Below are positions 35,661 to 47,512 of a DNA stretch of 64,000 nucleotides, one piece after another. A program made the translations under genes and the position numbers. The notes beneath the pieces were generated by a model. That model had not been told where the DNA came from. It ran no database searches and saw only the letters and a list, made by a program, of their open reading frames with translations. Position 1 is the stretch's first letter. Each line of letters starts with the position of its first letter. This stretch comes from Pelodera strongyloides (Eukaryota > Nematoda > Chromadorea > Rhabditida > Rhabditidae): positions 1 through 64,000 of the forward strand of contig JAANDG010000426.1 in the NCBI GenBank assembly GCA_036852015.1, given 5' to 3'.

Positions 35661-37121
35661 GTATCCGTGCCGTGATATACTAATCTAAATGCTGTGTTTT
35701 ATTTTGTAATTTTCTTTGTACAAAGTATAATTACACGTAGTTTACTTTCAATCTTGAACGCAGCTTGAACGCTAAACACTGGCCGTATTTTAAAACTTGT
35801 GATAGACAACCGTATTTCCATCTTTTCATGTCTTTGTCAGAGGTAGTTGAACTATACATTTTTGTCATCTTTAGTTGTGTTGGGAAATGGTTCGTTGTGT
35901 TTATTAGCAATCCGACCGGGAATCACTGTTCATTAGTTCTTAGTCCTGATTTTATCTTCGGTTGTTTACAACTTTCGTACATGAATTAAAAGTACTCTGC
36001 CCACGTTATGGTTAGGGAACAAACTTATACTCAAGTAATGTATCATATTATAATAACAGCTTTATTTTATTATACCTTCCAGCTTTTCGGTCGATTATTC
36101 CCACTGATGCCGTTTCTTATCGGTTATGTTATTGTGTTTTCCAATCAAAATTTTTATTATGTGTATTTGTAAACATGTTCTCTTCAATAAACTATTATCC
36201 TACTGTCTTATATTACCTGGTATTATGTGCTGCTTAATATATAATCACGTGTTATGTTTTTGGATTGCTAAGTAAAATCACCGGGTCGCTCCCATTTTTG
36301 AGCCATCTGTTATAAATGAAAACAATTCGTGGATAATGGGAAAACAATAAATGTTTTCAGTTAATGCTCTATTCCCATATTAATGTGCTCCTTATTCCTT
36401 ACTTCACTAGTCACTAGAAATTTGATTTACCAAGCTTTCCATTGAACCCCACGTATCACCGCTTTTTTCGTTTTCCACATCTTGTTGCCTAAAATGGACC
36501 GGGTGCATGCACGTGTGTGACGTGTTTGCACCACTTGCATTCTATATTGCACGCCTACAATCTACGGTATATAGTTGTGTATGGGTATGAATAATAAAAA
36601 ATATTTATACGAATGGCGCTTCTTTCCTGGAAATCCGCGTAGATATCTTTCTTAATTAATGGTATAGTTAAAAAATATCGGTTAGTCAAACATAGGGGTT
36701 ACCTGAAATGGGCCTGACCCTTTAAAGTTGCCGGATTTGAGCATATACGCAGAATATTGTTCACTTTTTACAGAATCCGATTCATCAAATATTGGCCTCT
36801 TTTCGTAGTTTTAAGACATGATGAAACCCAAACTTTCCATTCAAGGACTCTTTTCCACAATAAAATATTGTCCTCTTTTCACATGACCTAATTACAATTT
36901 ACATCTTTAAGTCAGAAACCAGTTAAAGGCTCAGGCCCATCCAAAAACGTGTTCCACTCTTTTCTGTGGATCCTGTCTACGGTACTCAACCTATTTTGCA
37001 TATTACAAAACGGTTTCGCAGCCTCCCCGCACACCTCGCCCATTCGTCGCCAAACTCTTGTTTGGTTCTATTAAGCTTCCTTTTGGTTATTTACAATCTA
37101 GTTCTCATGTTTCGCCTCATC

Positions 37122-37943
37122 TACAGTGCATCACGAAAGTATATAGGCGCACTCCTCTAGAAAACTCGTACCAAATTTTTGGGGAAAATTTTAACACAGG
37201 CAAATCAAGTATGGCGAAAGACATAAACACTACCATTTTCAGCACAAAAATTAAAGCAATTGTGCAATTAGGCTAATTAGAGTTAATTTTAATAGTGGGT
37301 CTGAAGATGAACTCCTGAATTCGACAAAGTCATGTACAACACGATAAAAAAATACCTTGTTAGGTGCTTTTTGAAGGAAGTTATTGTGTGAAATGCTCTA
37401 ATTGCTAGTTTAGGAACGGCGCATTTATGCATACTTCAAGACTTCATAACTTCCTTTTGAGTGAGCTTAGAAACATAGCCTTTTTTATACGGAAATGTTC
37501 GCCATAAAAGTTTCTACAAGGTACCATAAAGGACTGTTTGTAACGTTGTGCCTTATTGTGTGCAGAGAAGTGCAAACTTGGGCAAAAAACGTGCTTTTCA
37601 TTGAAGATAGTAGGGCCCTCTAAAGCATTGACCTAAATGAATTATTAACATTGTAACAACGAAAATGAGTCGAGCAGAACACTAACTGCTTACCATTTGC
37701 ATGGTAAGGGTTTCTTAAGCAAACTATTGATTTTATTATGTCTGCCCATGTGCCTATGCTTTGGTAACGGCCGTTTACTGTAAAATGTATAAAATCGTAT
37801 TTTTTCTAATTTTCATAATTCTAGGGTTTTTCGCACTTGCTTGATTTAGTGGTATTATTGGTGTCTTCCAAAAATACCTTCTTAACAAGGCTACTACCAA
37901 TTAAGGGGTGCCTATATTACATGCTTTCGTAACGTATTGTGTA
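37122..37943. mobile_element. Degenerate Tc1/mariner-like element
   Basis: The left end is TA then CAGTGCATCACGAAAGTATA and TAGGCGCACTCC. The right end, inverted, is TA then CACAATACGTTACGAAAGCA and ATAGGCACCCC. CAGTG termini, an inner GAAAGTATATAGGCGC block and TA flanks are typical of Tc1-like elements. No transposase frame (DD34E) is readable in the 0.8 kb, so it is non-autonomous or decayed. Confidence 0.65.
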
Positions 37944-38241
37944 GAATATCCGACAAATAAAGATTATTATTATTATGACGCCAGGGTTTGACGCGCACAC
38001 TCGAGTTTCATCGTTGGGTGTTATAATTTATTTTGTTCGTAAGCGACTGTAGGGTTATTTACCTTTTACAGGTAAATACAGTTCTTAAAAACAAGCAATA
38101 GATCGTTCTTGAACGCGGATAATATGGAAAAAGAGGTGTATTTTCAAATAAGCTTGAACGTTTAAATAAAGCGGCTACGCCACAGTGGGGTTTTGAACGG
38201 ATTTCCGAAAACTACATTCCCATGCAAATCAGGATAGTTTC

Positions 38242-38699
38242 TTAAAGGGAGAGGCCCACGAGAAAAATAATTTCTTCAATTTACTTGCACAGAATGTCCG
38301 GTATCTCAGAAATATTACTGTGAAAGCCGCATAAATTTGCATCTAGAACTCGCAGAGATATTCTATGCTAAACAGTTCGACCAGGTACCGTAGTCAACAA
38401 CACAAAAATTAGTTTTTACGGTTTATATCCGTGCACTTGCATTCTTTTTCAACGTAATAATGTTCAAACGAATATAGAGCATGACTACAATTATAAAGAG
38501 GCGTTTCCAACACAGGAATGCCCTAAAAGCGCGAAAATTGAACCTGAGAACGGTACCTGGCCGAACTGTTTGCCGGGGAATAACTCTGTGAGTTCCCGGC
38601 TTCAAAAAATGCGGTTTTCACAGTAATATTTCTGAAATTCCGGACATTCTGTGCAAGTAAATTGAGGGAAACGTTATTCTCATGGGCCCCTCCCTTTAA
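38242..38699. mobile_element. TTAA MITE, AGGGAGAGGCCCACG family, copy 1
   Basis: It starts TTAAAGGGAGAGGCCCACG and ends GGGCCCCTCCCTTTAA. Long inverted arms contain TTACTTGCACAGAATGTCCG and GAAATATTACTGTGAAA. It is 458 bp long, with a close relative at 59518-59963. Confidence 0.9.
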
Positions 38700-39673
38700 A
38701 ATTATGCTTTGGTTTTGCAGAAATTCCATACGTGCTTTCATCAGCCGAGCTTCATGATTTTTAGGTTGAATTTTGAAAATGGTTGACAACCCCTTTCCCC
38801 GGACGACTTAACTTTATTCGCTTTAATTACCTAGTTGGCAACAACAATAATACTATTTAGTAACTAATAAGTACTTTTGCTCTGAAGAAATATACCCCTG
38901 AAACGCTGTATTGTGTTTCAACGGCGCGTACTGTTAGCGCGCACCTAGAGTTATTTACCTAAAGGACATAAAAATAAAAATAATAATTAAGACTATAATG
39001 ATTAATAATGAAGCACGCAATAAATTAGGCGTCTAAAATACCGTCTGTTAGTTAATAGAGGGGGCGCAAGACTAGGCTTCTTGAGTGAGTGAGTGGGGGG
39101 GGGGGGGGGTGCACACACACACAGACATTTCTTCCGCATGTTTTGCAAATTTTGCTTATTTGGTCGTCAATTTCGTGCAAGTTGATATTTTTATCTGAAA
39201 TTTTCGCAGATATTATGAAATGTGGTCTTTTCACTAATTAGACCGAAAGAATTTCAATTTTTGGTCTAGGACCAAATTCAGGGTGAAAACTGGAAAAAAG
39301 GGCTCTCGGATCAAACCCAAACTATGTTAGCGCTATCGCGCTAACAAAGGATAATTATTCACTTATAGAGACACGGTGAACGGTGCTCTGAACGGAACAT
39401 CTAGCAAGAACTACTACGTTTGCTAAACTAACTAAACAATTATGGACTTAAAGACAAAACAACAAAATCAGTAAGGGACCCACGCAAAAGAGTTCAATTA
39501 GTATAATTAGCACTGATAAGTTTTAAAGTGTTTGCAATAAAGTTAGTAAAGCTTGCTATACATAATAATAAAAATATTGTACAACGTATAGTGCAATTGA
39601 ATTGAAAGTGCTCATTGCACAAAAATAACCTAACTAGACTTCAAACTGATCGTGAAGTAACCATTCTTTGTTT
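38700..39673. other. Spacer with G-run and CA microsatellite, no gene
   Basis: A G15 run followed by GCACACACACACA lies at about 39096-39122. Short open frames spanning it are low-complexity artefacts. I see no gene. Confidence 0.4.
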
Positions 39674-40229
39674 TCAGAGATTATTTTCACTGCGGGTGCC
39701 CGATTGCATCGATCTGGAATAAAAAAGGCATTCTAATGCGGGATAGGCATAACAAGCTAACACAAGACACTCTTTTCATGGGACTCATAATTCATAATAA
39801 ATAAGTAAATAACAGCAACGTCCGAATTAGAACAAAAATAAGAAAAGAAAACAAGTCTCAAGCCGAGAAAACCTGAATAAATAAGGAAGCTGACAGCCAA
39901 GTTCAGTTCTGTATATAAAGACTAGAAAAAATAGTGAAACACTTACAATAATTGACAGTGCCAGATAAGCACGTCTGGACATAATGAGAAGTGTTCAGGG
40001 ACATCCAGGCCAGGGGTCATGCGACTGTTGCGAGTTCGGAGTGCGACTGAAAGCAAAGGCATTTAAGACACATGAGGCATGTAGGGAAAAATTTCAAAAG
40101 GTGATTCACTTAAAGTAATTGAGGTCCACAACACTTACCAAAGTTGTGAGGAACTCCAGGATGGTTCACGTAGTCGGGCGGGCGGTTGAACGGTTCAACA
40201 ACGTATCCGACGGCACACTTCCATTCTAC
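39674..40229 (-). CDS. Gene E: 3' exons of an unrecognised protein
   Basis: Exons 40229-40139, 40046-39947 and 39713-39674 (minus strand, stop TGA at 39676-39674) join in phase. They encode a segment with WKCAVGYVVEPFNRPPDYV, HPGVPHNF, MTPGLDVPEHF and PDVLIWHCQLL. Acceptors are CTAAG/TTTCAG/TCCAG and donors GTAAGT. Upstream exons were not found. The Merlin element at 40958-41946 and the repeats beyond may lie in its introns, or may have disrupted it. I do not recognise the family. Confidence 0.45.
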
Positions 40230-40957
40230 CTTAGAATATGAATATCCGTATTACTGATGCCGTCCAAGTACAGAAGGAAGAACGGAGCTGAAAGCCATGG
40301 TATTGAGAGGGAAGGCTTAGGAGTAGAAATATGCTAAAAATTTAATGAATCTACTCGCAAAACGAAGCTCCCAATGCGGAGACCACATCACATACAAAGC
40401 ACACTGGAAAGATAAACAAAGTAACGATTCATAGCACACTGCGAATATCACACACAAAAAAAAGCGATCGCGATCCTTTAATTCAAGGTTAATTACAAAT
40501 TACAACAAAAACTTTAAATAATAAAACAACAAACCTATTTGCCGATGTTGTATGTTGTTGTTGTGTTACCATCCAGATTGCAGCGTTATCTCATTCGGTA
40601 TATCAGCGTTATCTCATTCGGTGTTTACCGAAGTAAACGCAACAATAGAGTCTGAAAGTATGAAATGTATAAGTCAACCTTAGAATTCAGCTATACTCTT
40701 CAAGTGATTAAACGTGTAACGTGAAGGAGACATTTAAAAACCCACGACAAGCTATCGGCTTGCAAAACCCTCCGATTCAAATGCATATGAACACTGCGTG
40801 CGTGCACTAAACCACCACCTAAACAGACAAACAAATGTTGTTGGAGCAAAGCAACGAAAGGTCAAAGGTAGGGCGGTGCCCCAGCAGTCACCATTACACT
40901 CGGTAGAATTAATTTATGAAATCTAGTAAGAATAAGTTAATACAAAGCAAAACTAAC
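40230..40957. other. Possible intron or upstream region of gene E
   Basis: There is no convincing exon. A short direct duplication of AGCGTTATCTCATTCGGT occurs at about 40582-40621. Confidence 0.35.
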
Positions 40958-41946
40958 GGCTCTATTTTACAATAGGCGGCCTTAGCGTTTTTTAGGCGGC
41001 CTTTACTAATAGGCGGCCTTATTTGAACTTTTAGGAGGCCTTATTAATAGGCGGTCTTAAACAGGCGGCCTTAACGAATAGGCGGCCTTAGTATAATAGG
41101 CGGCCTTTTTTTCTGTTTTTATCATTTTTTTGGGTTTCCCCGTTTCCCCCTGTTTCACTCAAACATAGCAAATGGAGGAACTTAAACAGAGGAGGACAGT
41201 GGATTCTCGGTATGATTGAGCGCAGCACTAATAAAGTAGCTAAGTCCGAACTTGCTAGGGCTAGGAGGGAGGACGCGGCCACTTTGCTCCCATTAATTCA
41301 TCAGAACGTGAAGCCCTTCATTGTGTGAGTCTGTGAGTGATGGATGAACTGCTTATGGAGGTTTGAATAATCTTGTTAACCAATACCAGCATAGGTGGGT
41401 CAACCATAAGATCAATTTTATTGATCCCACTGACCCGGTAGTCCACACACAACCAACTGAAGCCACTTGGGGTGCGCTGAAAGGTCCTCTAAGACATTTA
41501 AGAATTAAGAGGCAGTACCAATGAGCTAATGCCAACTTACATGCATCAATACATGTTTCGGCGTTCCCATGGCGGCGCTAGTAAGCTGATGAACAAATTT
41601 CTCTCCGAAATTAGTAAATCATACCCTGTTTAGCTCCCCCTCTCGTTAATCGGTGTTCTTTATTACATCACATGCTTAGCTATTTCTTTTCAATGTGAAA
41701 TAAATTTTGAGTATGATATTGACCTCATTGGGAATCATGCAGCTATACTGTGATTAAAAACCAGCAATGTACGCAAAGTATAATAAAATAGCGAAAATTA
41801 ACATTTTTGGCTAAGGCCGCCTGTTTAAAAATAAGGCCGCCTATTCGTTAAGGCCGCCTGTCTAAGGCCGCCCATTCGTTAAGGCCGCCTATAAGTTCAA
41901 ATAAGGCCGTCTAAACACCTAAGGCCGCCTATTGTAAAATAGAGCC
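40958..41946. mobile_element. Merlin-type DNA transposon with reiterated termini
   Basis: Flanked by perfect 8-bp target duplications AAACTAAC (40950-40957 and 41947-41954). The ends are GGCTCTATTTTACAATAGGC and its exact inverse. Each terminal region of about 130-150 bp consists of six to seven spaced copies of AATAGGCGGCCTTA (inverse TAAGGCCGCCTATT). The interior keeps a transposase remnant on +. GG-starting inverted repeats, 8-9-bp duplications and an IS1016/ISXO2-like transposase define the Merlin superfamily. At 989 bp with stops it is probably non-autonomous. Confidence 0.88.
41374..41523 (+). pseudogene. Merlin (ISXO2/IS1016-like) transposase C-terminal remnant
   Basis: A 49-codon frame holds WVNHKINFIDPTDPVVHTQ followed by PTEATWGALKGPLR and a basic end. 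This is the family's hallmark VNH..NFVDP...HTQ..E..W..LK block, which contains the last acidic catalytic residue (Glu of TEATW). The first two catalytic Asp residues are not readable upstream, where frames are broken. It lies between the two reiterated termini. Confidence 0.85.
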
Positions 41947-41954
41947 AAACTAAC

Positions 41955-42589
41955 CATATGGATGGTCGAGTAATCCACATTGTATAAGTGGTCGGGTCCA
42001 GTTAACTAAACCACCTTTGTTAATGAAGGTTTCTGCACGTAAATAGAGAGCCGGAAAGTCGGCAAACCTACCTGAAAAATATCGGGAACGTACCAACTAC
42101 GCCGCTATAGTCCAACAAAAGACGAAAAGTGCACTAGCGGAACGATGATAGAAAAGCTGACCAGCTCGGTAAGGCCCATAGAGAAGAATCACCAGCAACT
42201 GATAAATCACTTTATTCACATGCATACAATCAAATCATACAACACCAATCAAACATACATAGAATTAAGTTCGTAAATAAAACAAGCAAAAAAAGTGAGA
42301 AGTGCAGGTGATTTTGGGATAATACGCGCCGCAGCATATCGCGATACGCGCAAGACGGTCCATAATTGGTTTAAACTAGGTCTAAACTAATTTCGTACCG
42401 GTTTTAGACCTCCGGTGCCATCCCGGGGCCTTCGAAAGGGGAAACCGTCCGTTTTAGGCACTAAACCGGTCTTTTTCCGGTCTATTTGCCTGATTTTAGG
42501 GCAGACCGGTACTAAATCGGTCTATCCGTTTCCCATGAGCACACGATTTTGCGAATTGATACTTGCAAGGAAAACTCGCGGTTTTTGGC
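41955..42589. other. Spacer with GGTCTA-type repeat fragments
   Basis: 42365-42530 has ACCGGTCT/AAATCGGTCTA motifs also seen at 33040-33130, then the GCAAGTAT / TTGCAAACCCC motifs of the dispersed repeat at 32808 and 57440. There is no supported gene. Confidence 0.4.
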
Positions 42590-42765
42590 ATACTTGCAAA
42601 CCCCATTATGAATCCCGAGCTTTTTCCAAGAAACTTTGCGGTTTCGAGCTTTTTCCAACTATTCTCCGATTATTCTCCAAGAAGATTCTTGGAAAAACCT
42701 CGGAAATCCCGAGTTTCTTGGAGAATAATCGGAAAATTCTCGGAAAAAGGTCGGGGAAAAAGGGG
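42590..42765. repeat. Imperfect palindrome of TTTTTCCAAGAA motifs
   Basis: Repeated GAGCTTTTTCCAAGAAAC, TTCTCCGATTATTCTCC and inverse GGAGAATAATCGGAAAATT form a long hairpin. Related to the cleaner palindrome at 46133-46257. Confidence 0.75.
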
Positions 42766-43109
42766 CGCGGTTTGCAAATGTACGCAATGCTACAGCTTAC
42801 GATAGGATGCTCTGCGTTGCATTCCATAATGGAGTCACCTCTGCGTTCGTTCGAAAAAACTTTTTATAAACTTGTCTTTTTATTTGTATTTTCGTGTTTC
42901 ATTGTTTGTTATTTATGTTGTCTGTGTGCGCATAAAGGATTATAGTGTTCTAGTTTAGTTACACAACGTTCATCTTTCGATGTAGTCCTGTTTACATTGA
43001 GTTATTCATTTAGCCTCGCTCGCCCGCCCTAATGTTACTATTTGTTGTGCTTTTCCTATTATGTTTATTGTATTCTCATTGACACTTTTGTTGCTGTTTT
43101 ACTCCAGTT

Positions 43110-44832
43110 TTCTATTCAGTGTCTGGACGATTCCGCTCCGTCCGCGGAGGAGATCGCATATTTATTTTCTAATTTTAGTTCCACAATAAATATCGCATTT
43201 CTAGCCTGCAGGACACTAAGTTATTAGTGAAGTATTCCAGAGCAAAGAGTGACAGTGTGATGCTCTCACCTCCAGGTTGCTGGTAATCGGTTGTGTCATG
43301 TGGCAAGCGGCAGACCGATAGGCGAATTCGGTCTGGCTGGGGAGATCAAAATGGCCGCTCAGGATGTTTATATTATGAAGTCTTTCGTAAGTTTTTTTCG
43401 GTTTGATCATGTGTCATTTTCATCTGTACTGAATGTTTCAAAATGCAGTGAATACTCGTTAACTTTTTTGTATTGGTATTCATCGAGGCTCTATGCTGAT
43501 TTTGCATTAACTGCACGTGCAACACAGGTTTAAAAATTCAAATCAAGCTATATATTGATCGTATTGATCGTGCTGAACCATTTGCGGAACTGTTATTTGC
43601 GCGAAACATCGTCTTGGGCTCACCGCTGAGTCTTAAAGTTCACTTGCCAGGGCAGGAATGCGGGAATGCCAGGCTCATTAGCTGTGTATTTTGGTGCCAT
43701 TTAGACTTCCACGGTACAATGGTTTGCCCACTGTAGGATTGCCAACCTGTGCCGTGGAATGTCGTCAAACTCTGGGATTTCAACTAGCGGTCAGGATCTT
43801 TTGTTATGCTTTATTCGAGTATACGCAGCTAGCCATTGTGTAAGTGGCGCTTGAACTTGTTATAATTTGAAACGGAGGGTGGAAAGCTTCATGATGTTGG
43901 CTGATACAAGGTTCAGGCCACATACCCCGGTCTTTGTCACCATACGGTTATCAAAAAAAGTTTCGTATGTGCAGGCAGTAGCTCTGGATTTTTTTGGACC
44001 TCTGTATATAATATCACTAGAAACGCGTATTTGGTATTTATTGTGGATTTAAAATTATTTTTATTTCAGCATCAGCAAATCAGCATGCACAATTACCATA
44101 CTCTTAGAGACGGGACGTGTTGGAAATTGGGATTTTGATGGAAACTATCCCCGGATCCCGGCGTTTATTCATATACCTCGAGGTTTGTCGGGTTATGTTT
44201 GCACCTTCCAAGCTTCCTATTTTACTCCATTTCGCCGGCGCCGCTTATCGTGCTCTCAGCCCTTTGTTATTGGGTAGATTTAAAAATATGTTAAAGCGGA
44301 ATACCAGCCGGTTTTTGAAACGCATCTCATGTATCGGCATTCTTATGCATTTATGCTAAGGGGGGTCTAATTGGGGTCTATTTTTTATTCTAATTTATGC
44401 ATTTGCATATGATGCATAAGAAAGCAGGTGTACGCAATGCGTTTCAAAAACCGGCTGGTATTTCTCTTTAATTTAAGCTTTTTCAAATGCTACGTACCGC
44501 AAATTATTAACGTTGTTTTTTAGACAATATCTAACAGGGTATAAATTCCGTGCGTAAATGGAGGTGGTTAGAGGTGGTTTCTTTACCTTGGACCGTTTTA
44601 ATAAAACGCCATTTTTAGGTTAAAAATATTAATTGCTAATTCCGGAATTGGTCATGCGTGTTTTCACGCACCAACCTGTACCCCTGATATCTATCCTATT
44701 TCAGCTCGTTCTACAGGCAGCGGCGGCTGAGGCTAAAGGGAGATGAAGTCCTGTTGCTTTGTCCAGTCCCGTTATGCAAGGTACCATTTAGTATTTTTTT
44801 TGTTTATTTGTCCTTTTCAGGGAATAAATTAA
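43110..44832 (+). CDS. Gene D: fragmentary model of an unrecognised protein
   Basis: Exon-like pieces with good acceptors and coding character: from about 43110 (after CTCCAG; contains CLDDSAPSAEEIAY), 43275-43386 (contains HVASGRPIGEFGLAG and MAAQDVYIMKSF, donor GTAAGT), about 44070-44180 (contains TITILLETGRVGNWDFDGN), 44704-44788 (contains RLRLKGDEVLLLCPVPLC, donor GTACC) and a tiny last exon ending TAA at 44832. Phases between 43386 and 44070 do not match, so an exon is missing or the gene is broken. Two MITEs (44291-44471, 44535-44686) lie in the last intron. I do not recognise the family. Confidence 0.4.
44291..44471. mobile_element. TTAA-flanked MITE, AGCGGT family, copy 3
   Basis: It starts TTAAAGCGGAATACCAGCCG and ends CGGCTGGTATTTCTCTTTAA. 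The inner arms include GTTTTTGAAACGCAT. At 181 bp it is the cleanest copy of the family. Confidence 0.85.
44535..44686 (+). mobile_element. hAT-like MITE, copy 3
   Basis: It starts CAGGGTATAAATTCCGTGCG and ends GCACCAACCTGTACCCCTG. The flanks ATATCTAA and ATATCTAT agree at 7 of 8 positions, again an 8-bp target duplication. Confidence 0.88.
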
Positions 44833-46132
44833 GTCCGCATCTCAAATTTTGGGGAGGTGATTTAGACTAATTAGCATACAATGCATTAGAGAAAGGGAGG
44901 TGATCGTCCGCTTTTGGCGGGGTGTTTTATGCCATGGTCCTTTTGTGTGCTTTTCGTTTTCGTTTTCGTGTGCTTTTCTTGGTGGTGTGTATATATGTGT
45001 CCCGCTCACGTGCAGTGGAAATTAGGGGAAGTTTTACAACTTTTGCGTTTTTACAGTCGTATAGTACCCGGTTTGCACGATAATTCGTGATTAATATCCT
45101 TAGTTTAAAGTTAGTGTATAGATATACAATATGTGAGAATACAGTTGACCGGTATGTTTAAAAACCGGTGACCGGTGGCTATATCGCTATAGACTTCGTA
45201 TTAGGTAAATTTTTGTGACGATGAAAAACATAAAAGGTTAATGATTCCAGGAGCTACTCGGTACTCGGAACAAGGTACGACCGTACGACGCCGTGAAAAG
45301 AAAGTTACTGGATGATGGATGCAGTTGGCGACAGATGGCCGGTAGCGTGGCGAGTCTGTACCTGTACATTAGGGCGAGCGAGGCTAGTTAGTATTTACTT
45401 AGTATAGTAAGTTCTCCGTGGGTACTAATTAGAGAAGCCTTAGTTTTCTATTTGCTCGCGCCGGTTCCCTAATATTAATTTAGGTCGATTTAAAATGTAG
45501 ATTTAACTATCCCAATCTAATTTTTTTTTACATCTAAGCGGTTTCTTTGTATAGTATTGGTTATTCATTCTTAGTGTTAGTTTATTTCCTTTGATGCTTG
45601 ATAACGTTTACTCTGTTGGTCTGTTGCTAGCCGCTAAATTGTAAAAAAGGTACGAGATATTGTCTTGTACCGTGTGCCTTTGTGATTTCCTCGAAAACGT
45701 GCTTTTTTAAATCACTATATATCATTACAATCACTATATATCGGTATTTCTCTGTTTATTTCCGTCGTCATTTTTTGTGTGTGTGTGTAAGTTTACATCA
45801 TAATATTTATAATATGTGCACTAATGCCATATGCCATTAATACTGTATTTATGTGATTTATTAATTTGTTATTTTTACTACTTTAGCCTAGTAATTACCA
45901 CCTTTTAGGGTTTTTATAGGTTTTTACAGAAAAACTTATGTATTCCTTTATATAATAAGATATAATAAGAAAATATAAATTTGTTTATTTTTTTTTATTG
46001 CATTTCACTTTTAAAATCATTTATTTTTTCCCATGTTGTTTAGTATTATTTTTCATACGCGGCGGTTTTTGGCCGCGGTGCGGCGGGCGGTGGGAGGTGT
46101 ATCGTTGTCTGCGTCCTCCTCGGCGAGAGCGT
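44833..46132. other. Intergenic, no gene seen
   Basis: AT-rich sequence with T/G-rich homopolymer stretches and a short GT microsatellite near 45775. It may contain the 5' untranslated part of the retrotransposon that follows, whose 5' end I could not fix. Confidence 0.4.
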
Positions 46133-46257
46133 TTTCCGAGCTTTTTCCAAGAAGTTTCCAATTTTCGGCCGACTAAAAATCTAGTTGGAAGTTAGTAAAA
46201 TTCTACCTGGTTTTTCCTCGGCCGAAAATTGGAAACTTCTTGGAAAAAGCTCGGAAA
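46133..46257. repeat. Palindrome, ~39-bp arms
   Basis: TTTCCGAGCTTTTTCCAAGA continues to CGGCCGA, and after about 46 bp the exact inverse follows. It lies just before the ORF1 start of the retrotransposon, so it may be part of that element's leader or an older insertion. Confidence 0.85.
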
Positions 46258-46336
46258 CCAAGATCATAGTAGTGGTAGGTTGTGCGGTCCGGTAAACGTG
46301 AACTTATTATCTTCCACTGGACTTGCACTACGGTCG

Positions 46337-46669
46337 ATGGTGAAACCTCGTAAAAGGAATTCTACCAAAGACCAGAGCCAGTCGGAAGAGCCGCCGGGAA
46401 GTTTGCCATCTGAATCAATCACTCTTGTATCTCCTTCCTCTTCGCCTAATAACAAACAGGCAAAAATGTCGTCTCCTCATGTTGATCTTGTTCATAATCA
46501 ACCGTTTATCGAGGCAATAGCTCTGGCTGTTACCCAAAACCTTACCAAAAGTGGTGCGCTCGAGCGTAGTCTCAAAAACATTTTTGATACAATGCATGGT
46601 GGCACCACGCATCAACAACAGCAAACGATCGAGTTTCAATCGAAACGGATCGAACTTTTGGAAAAAGAG
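46337..46669 (+). pseudogene. ORF1 N-terminal part of the non-LTR element
   Basis: Starts at an ATG followed by a basic stretch (KPRKRNSTK), then a Ser/Pro-rich region and a C-terminal Gln/Glu-rich coiled coil (QQQQTIEFQSKRIELLEKEI). The frame is cut at 46670 by the LTR element. The earlier in-frame ATG at 46229 lies in the palindrome and is less likely. Confidence 0.7.
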
Positions 46670-46674
46670 ATTAC

Positions 46675-47250
46675 TGAATTGACTAATACAATATGAATGT
46701 ATACTGTAATAGCCAAAGCTTGGAAAACACGAGTTCTTGATAGAACCTTTTATTAATATATACAAAGACGGATATAGTCTGTCTTGGTCTTGGCTTATAA
46801 AGTCCGAAGTGCAGGGGGGCTTCCACAAGCCTCTGCCGTGCACTGGCGGCGGGGATCTTCTCGTCCACAACGGCGCTGGTCACTTAAGCTCACCACAGAG
46901 CTATCCACACTACGGTTTTGATACGGTCCCGCTAACCGTGAGCAGATTTAGGGCTCTGTCAGACCCGAGGCAGTTTAAAGGTACGCTGCCAACTTGTGCG
47001 CTTTATTATAGAGGACGCCCGCCTCTTCGTAGATCAGGATGCTGTAGATCAGGCTTACTCTTCCTGTTACCAGTAAGAGCTGTCAGCTATTGAAGAAGAT
47101 CAGGAACTGATACTCAACTCCTTCAGCAGGAGTTTATATTACTATAGTTAGATGCTAATAGTTACTGTAATTAGTAAACAATACACTTCTAGACAACTAG
47201 TATTGTAGATGTTACGGAATACGTTTCTGGTTCTGACAATAGTCGCAACA
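46675..47250 (-). repeat. 3' LTR of the gag-only element
   Basis: It is collinear with 48136-48715. It contains GCGGCGGGGATCTTCTCGTC and ACCACAGAGCTATCCACAC blocks. Short open frames inside it are not genes. Confidence 0.9.
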
Positions 47251-47512
47251 CTCCCAAGACGAGAGTTCTCTCATTCTCATTAATACTTAACATTTGTTTG
47301 AAACGTAAGGAACTGATTTTACCTTAAGCCTTTTCGCTATGATGAATGATTGTCAGATATAAATTGAAACGTATAACTATTTATTTGAGTATTAATATTG
47401 TAAATTATTATAGTAGGGGTTTTCGCTTTGAATTGGTAAAGTGTGCTCGCGCGCACCTTCCCGAGACGGAAATTTTAATACTGAAAAATTTTCTTTTGAT
47501 CGATTCAGTGTT

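Larger units (their letters stand above)
34135..36725. mobile_element. 2.6-kb TIR element carrying gene-like exons
   Basis: It begins TTAAAGGGTCAGGCCCATTTC and ends with its inverse at a TTTAAA. The inverted arms run for about 200 bp each (34139-34340 and 36522-36721), including ATACACAACTATATACCG and GGCGTGCAATATAGAATGC. The interior holds no transposase but has three exons with matching phases and a smaller MITE at 35120-35294. Confidence 0.8.
33405..36868. mobile_element. Nested palindromic TTAA elements, outer pair
   Basis: The outer arms 33405-33547 and 36726-36868 are nearly perfect inverted copies of about 143 bp (GTGGAAAAGAGTCCTTGA at one end, GATTTGAGCATATACGC inward). On the right side the arm begins directly at TTTAAAGTTGCC; on the left it ends GGCAACTTTAAA. 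Joined, these would make a perfect palindrome GGCAACTTTAAAGTTGCC, so the simplest reading is one palindromic element whose central TTTAAA took later insertions. Confidence 0.8.

Noticed and set aside
40958..41946. CRISPR-like spaced repeats of GGCGGCC motifs
   Set aside because: Motifs are inverted at the two ends and bounded by 8-bp target duplications in a eukaryotic genome; these are transposon termini.
42415..42945. 176-codon + frame
   Set aside because: It runs through the GGTCTA motifs and the TTTTTCCAAGAA palindrome; composition follows the repeats, with no splice context.
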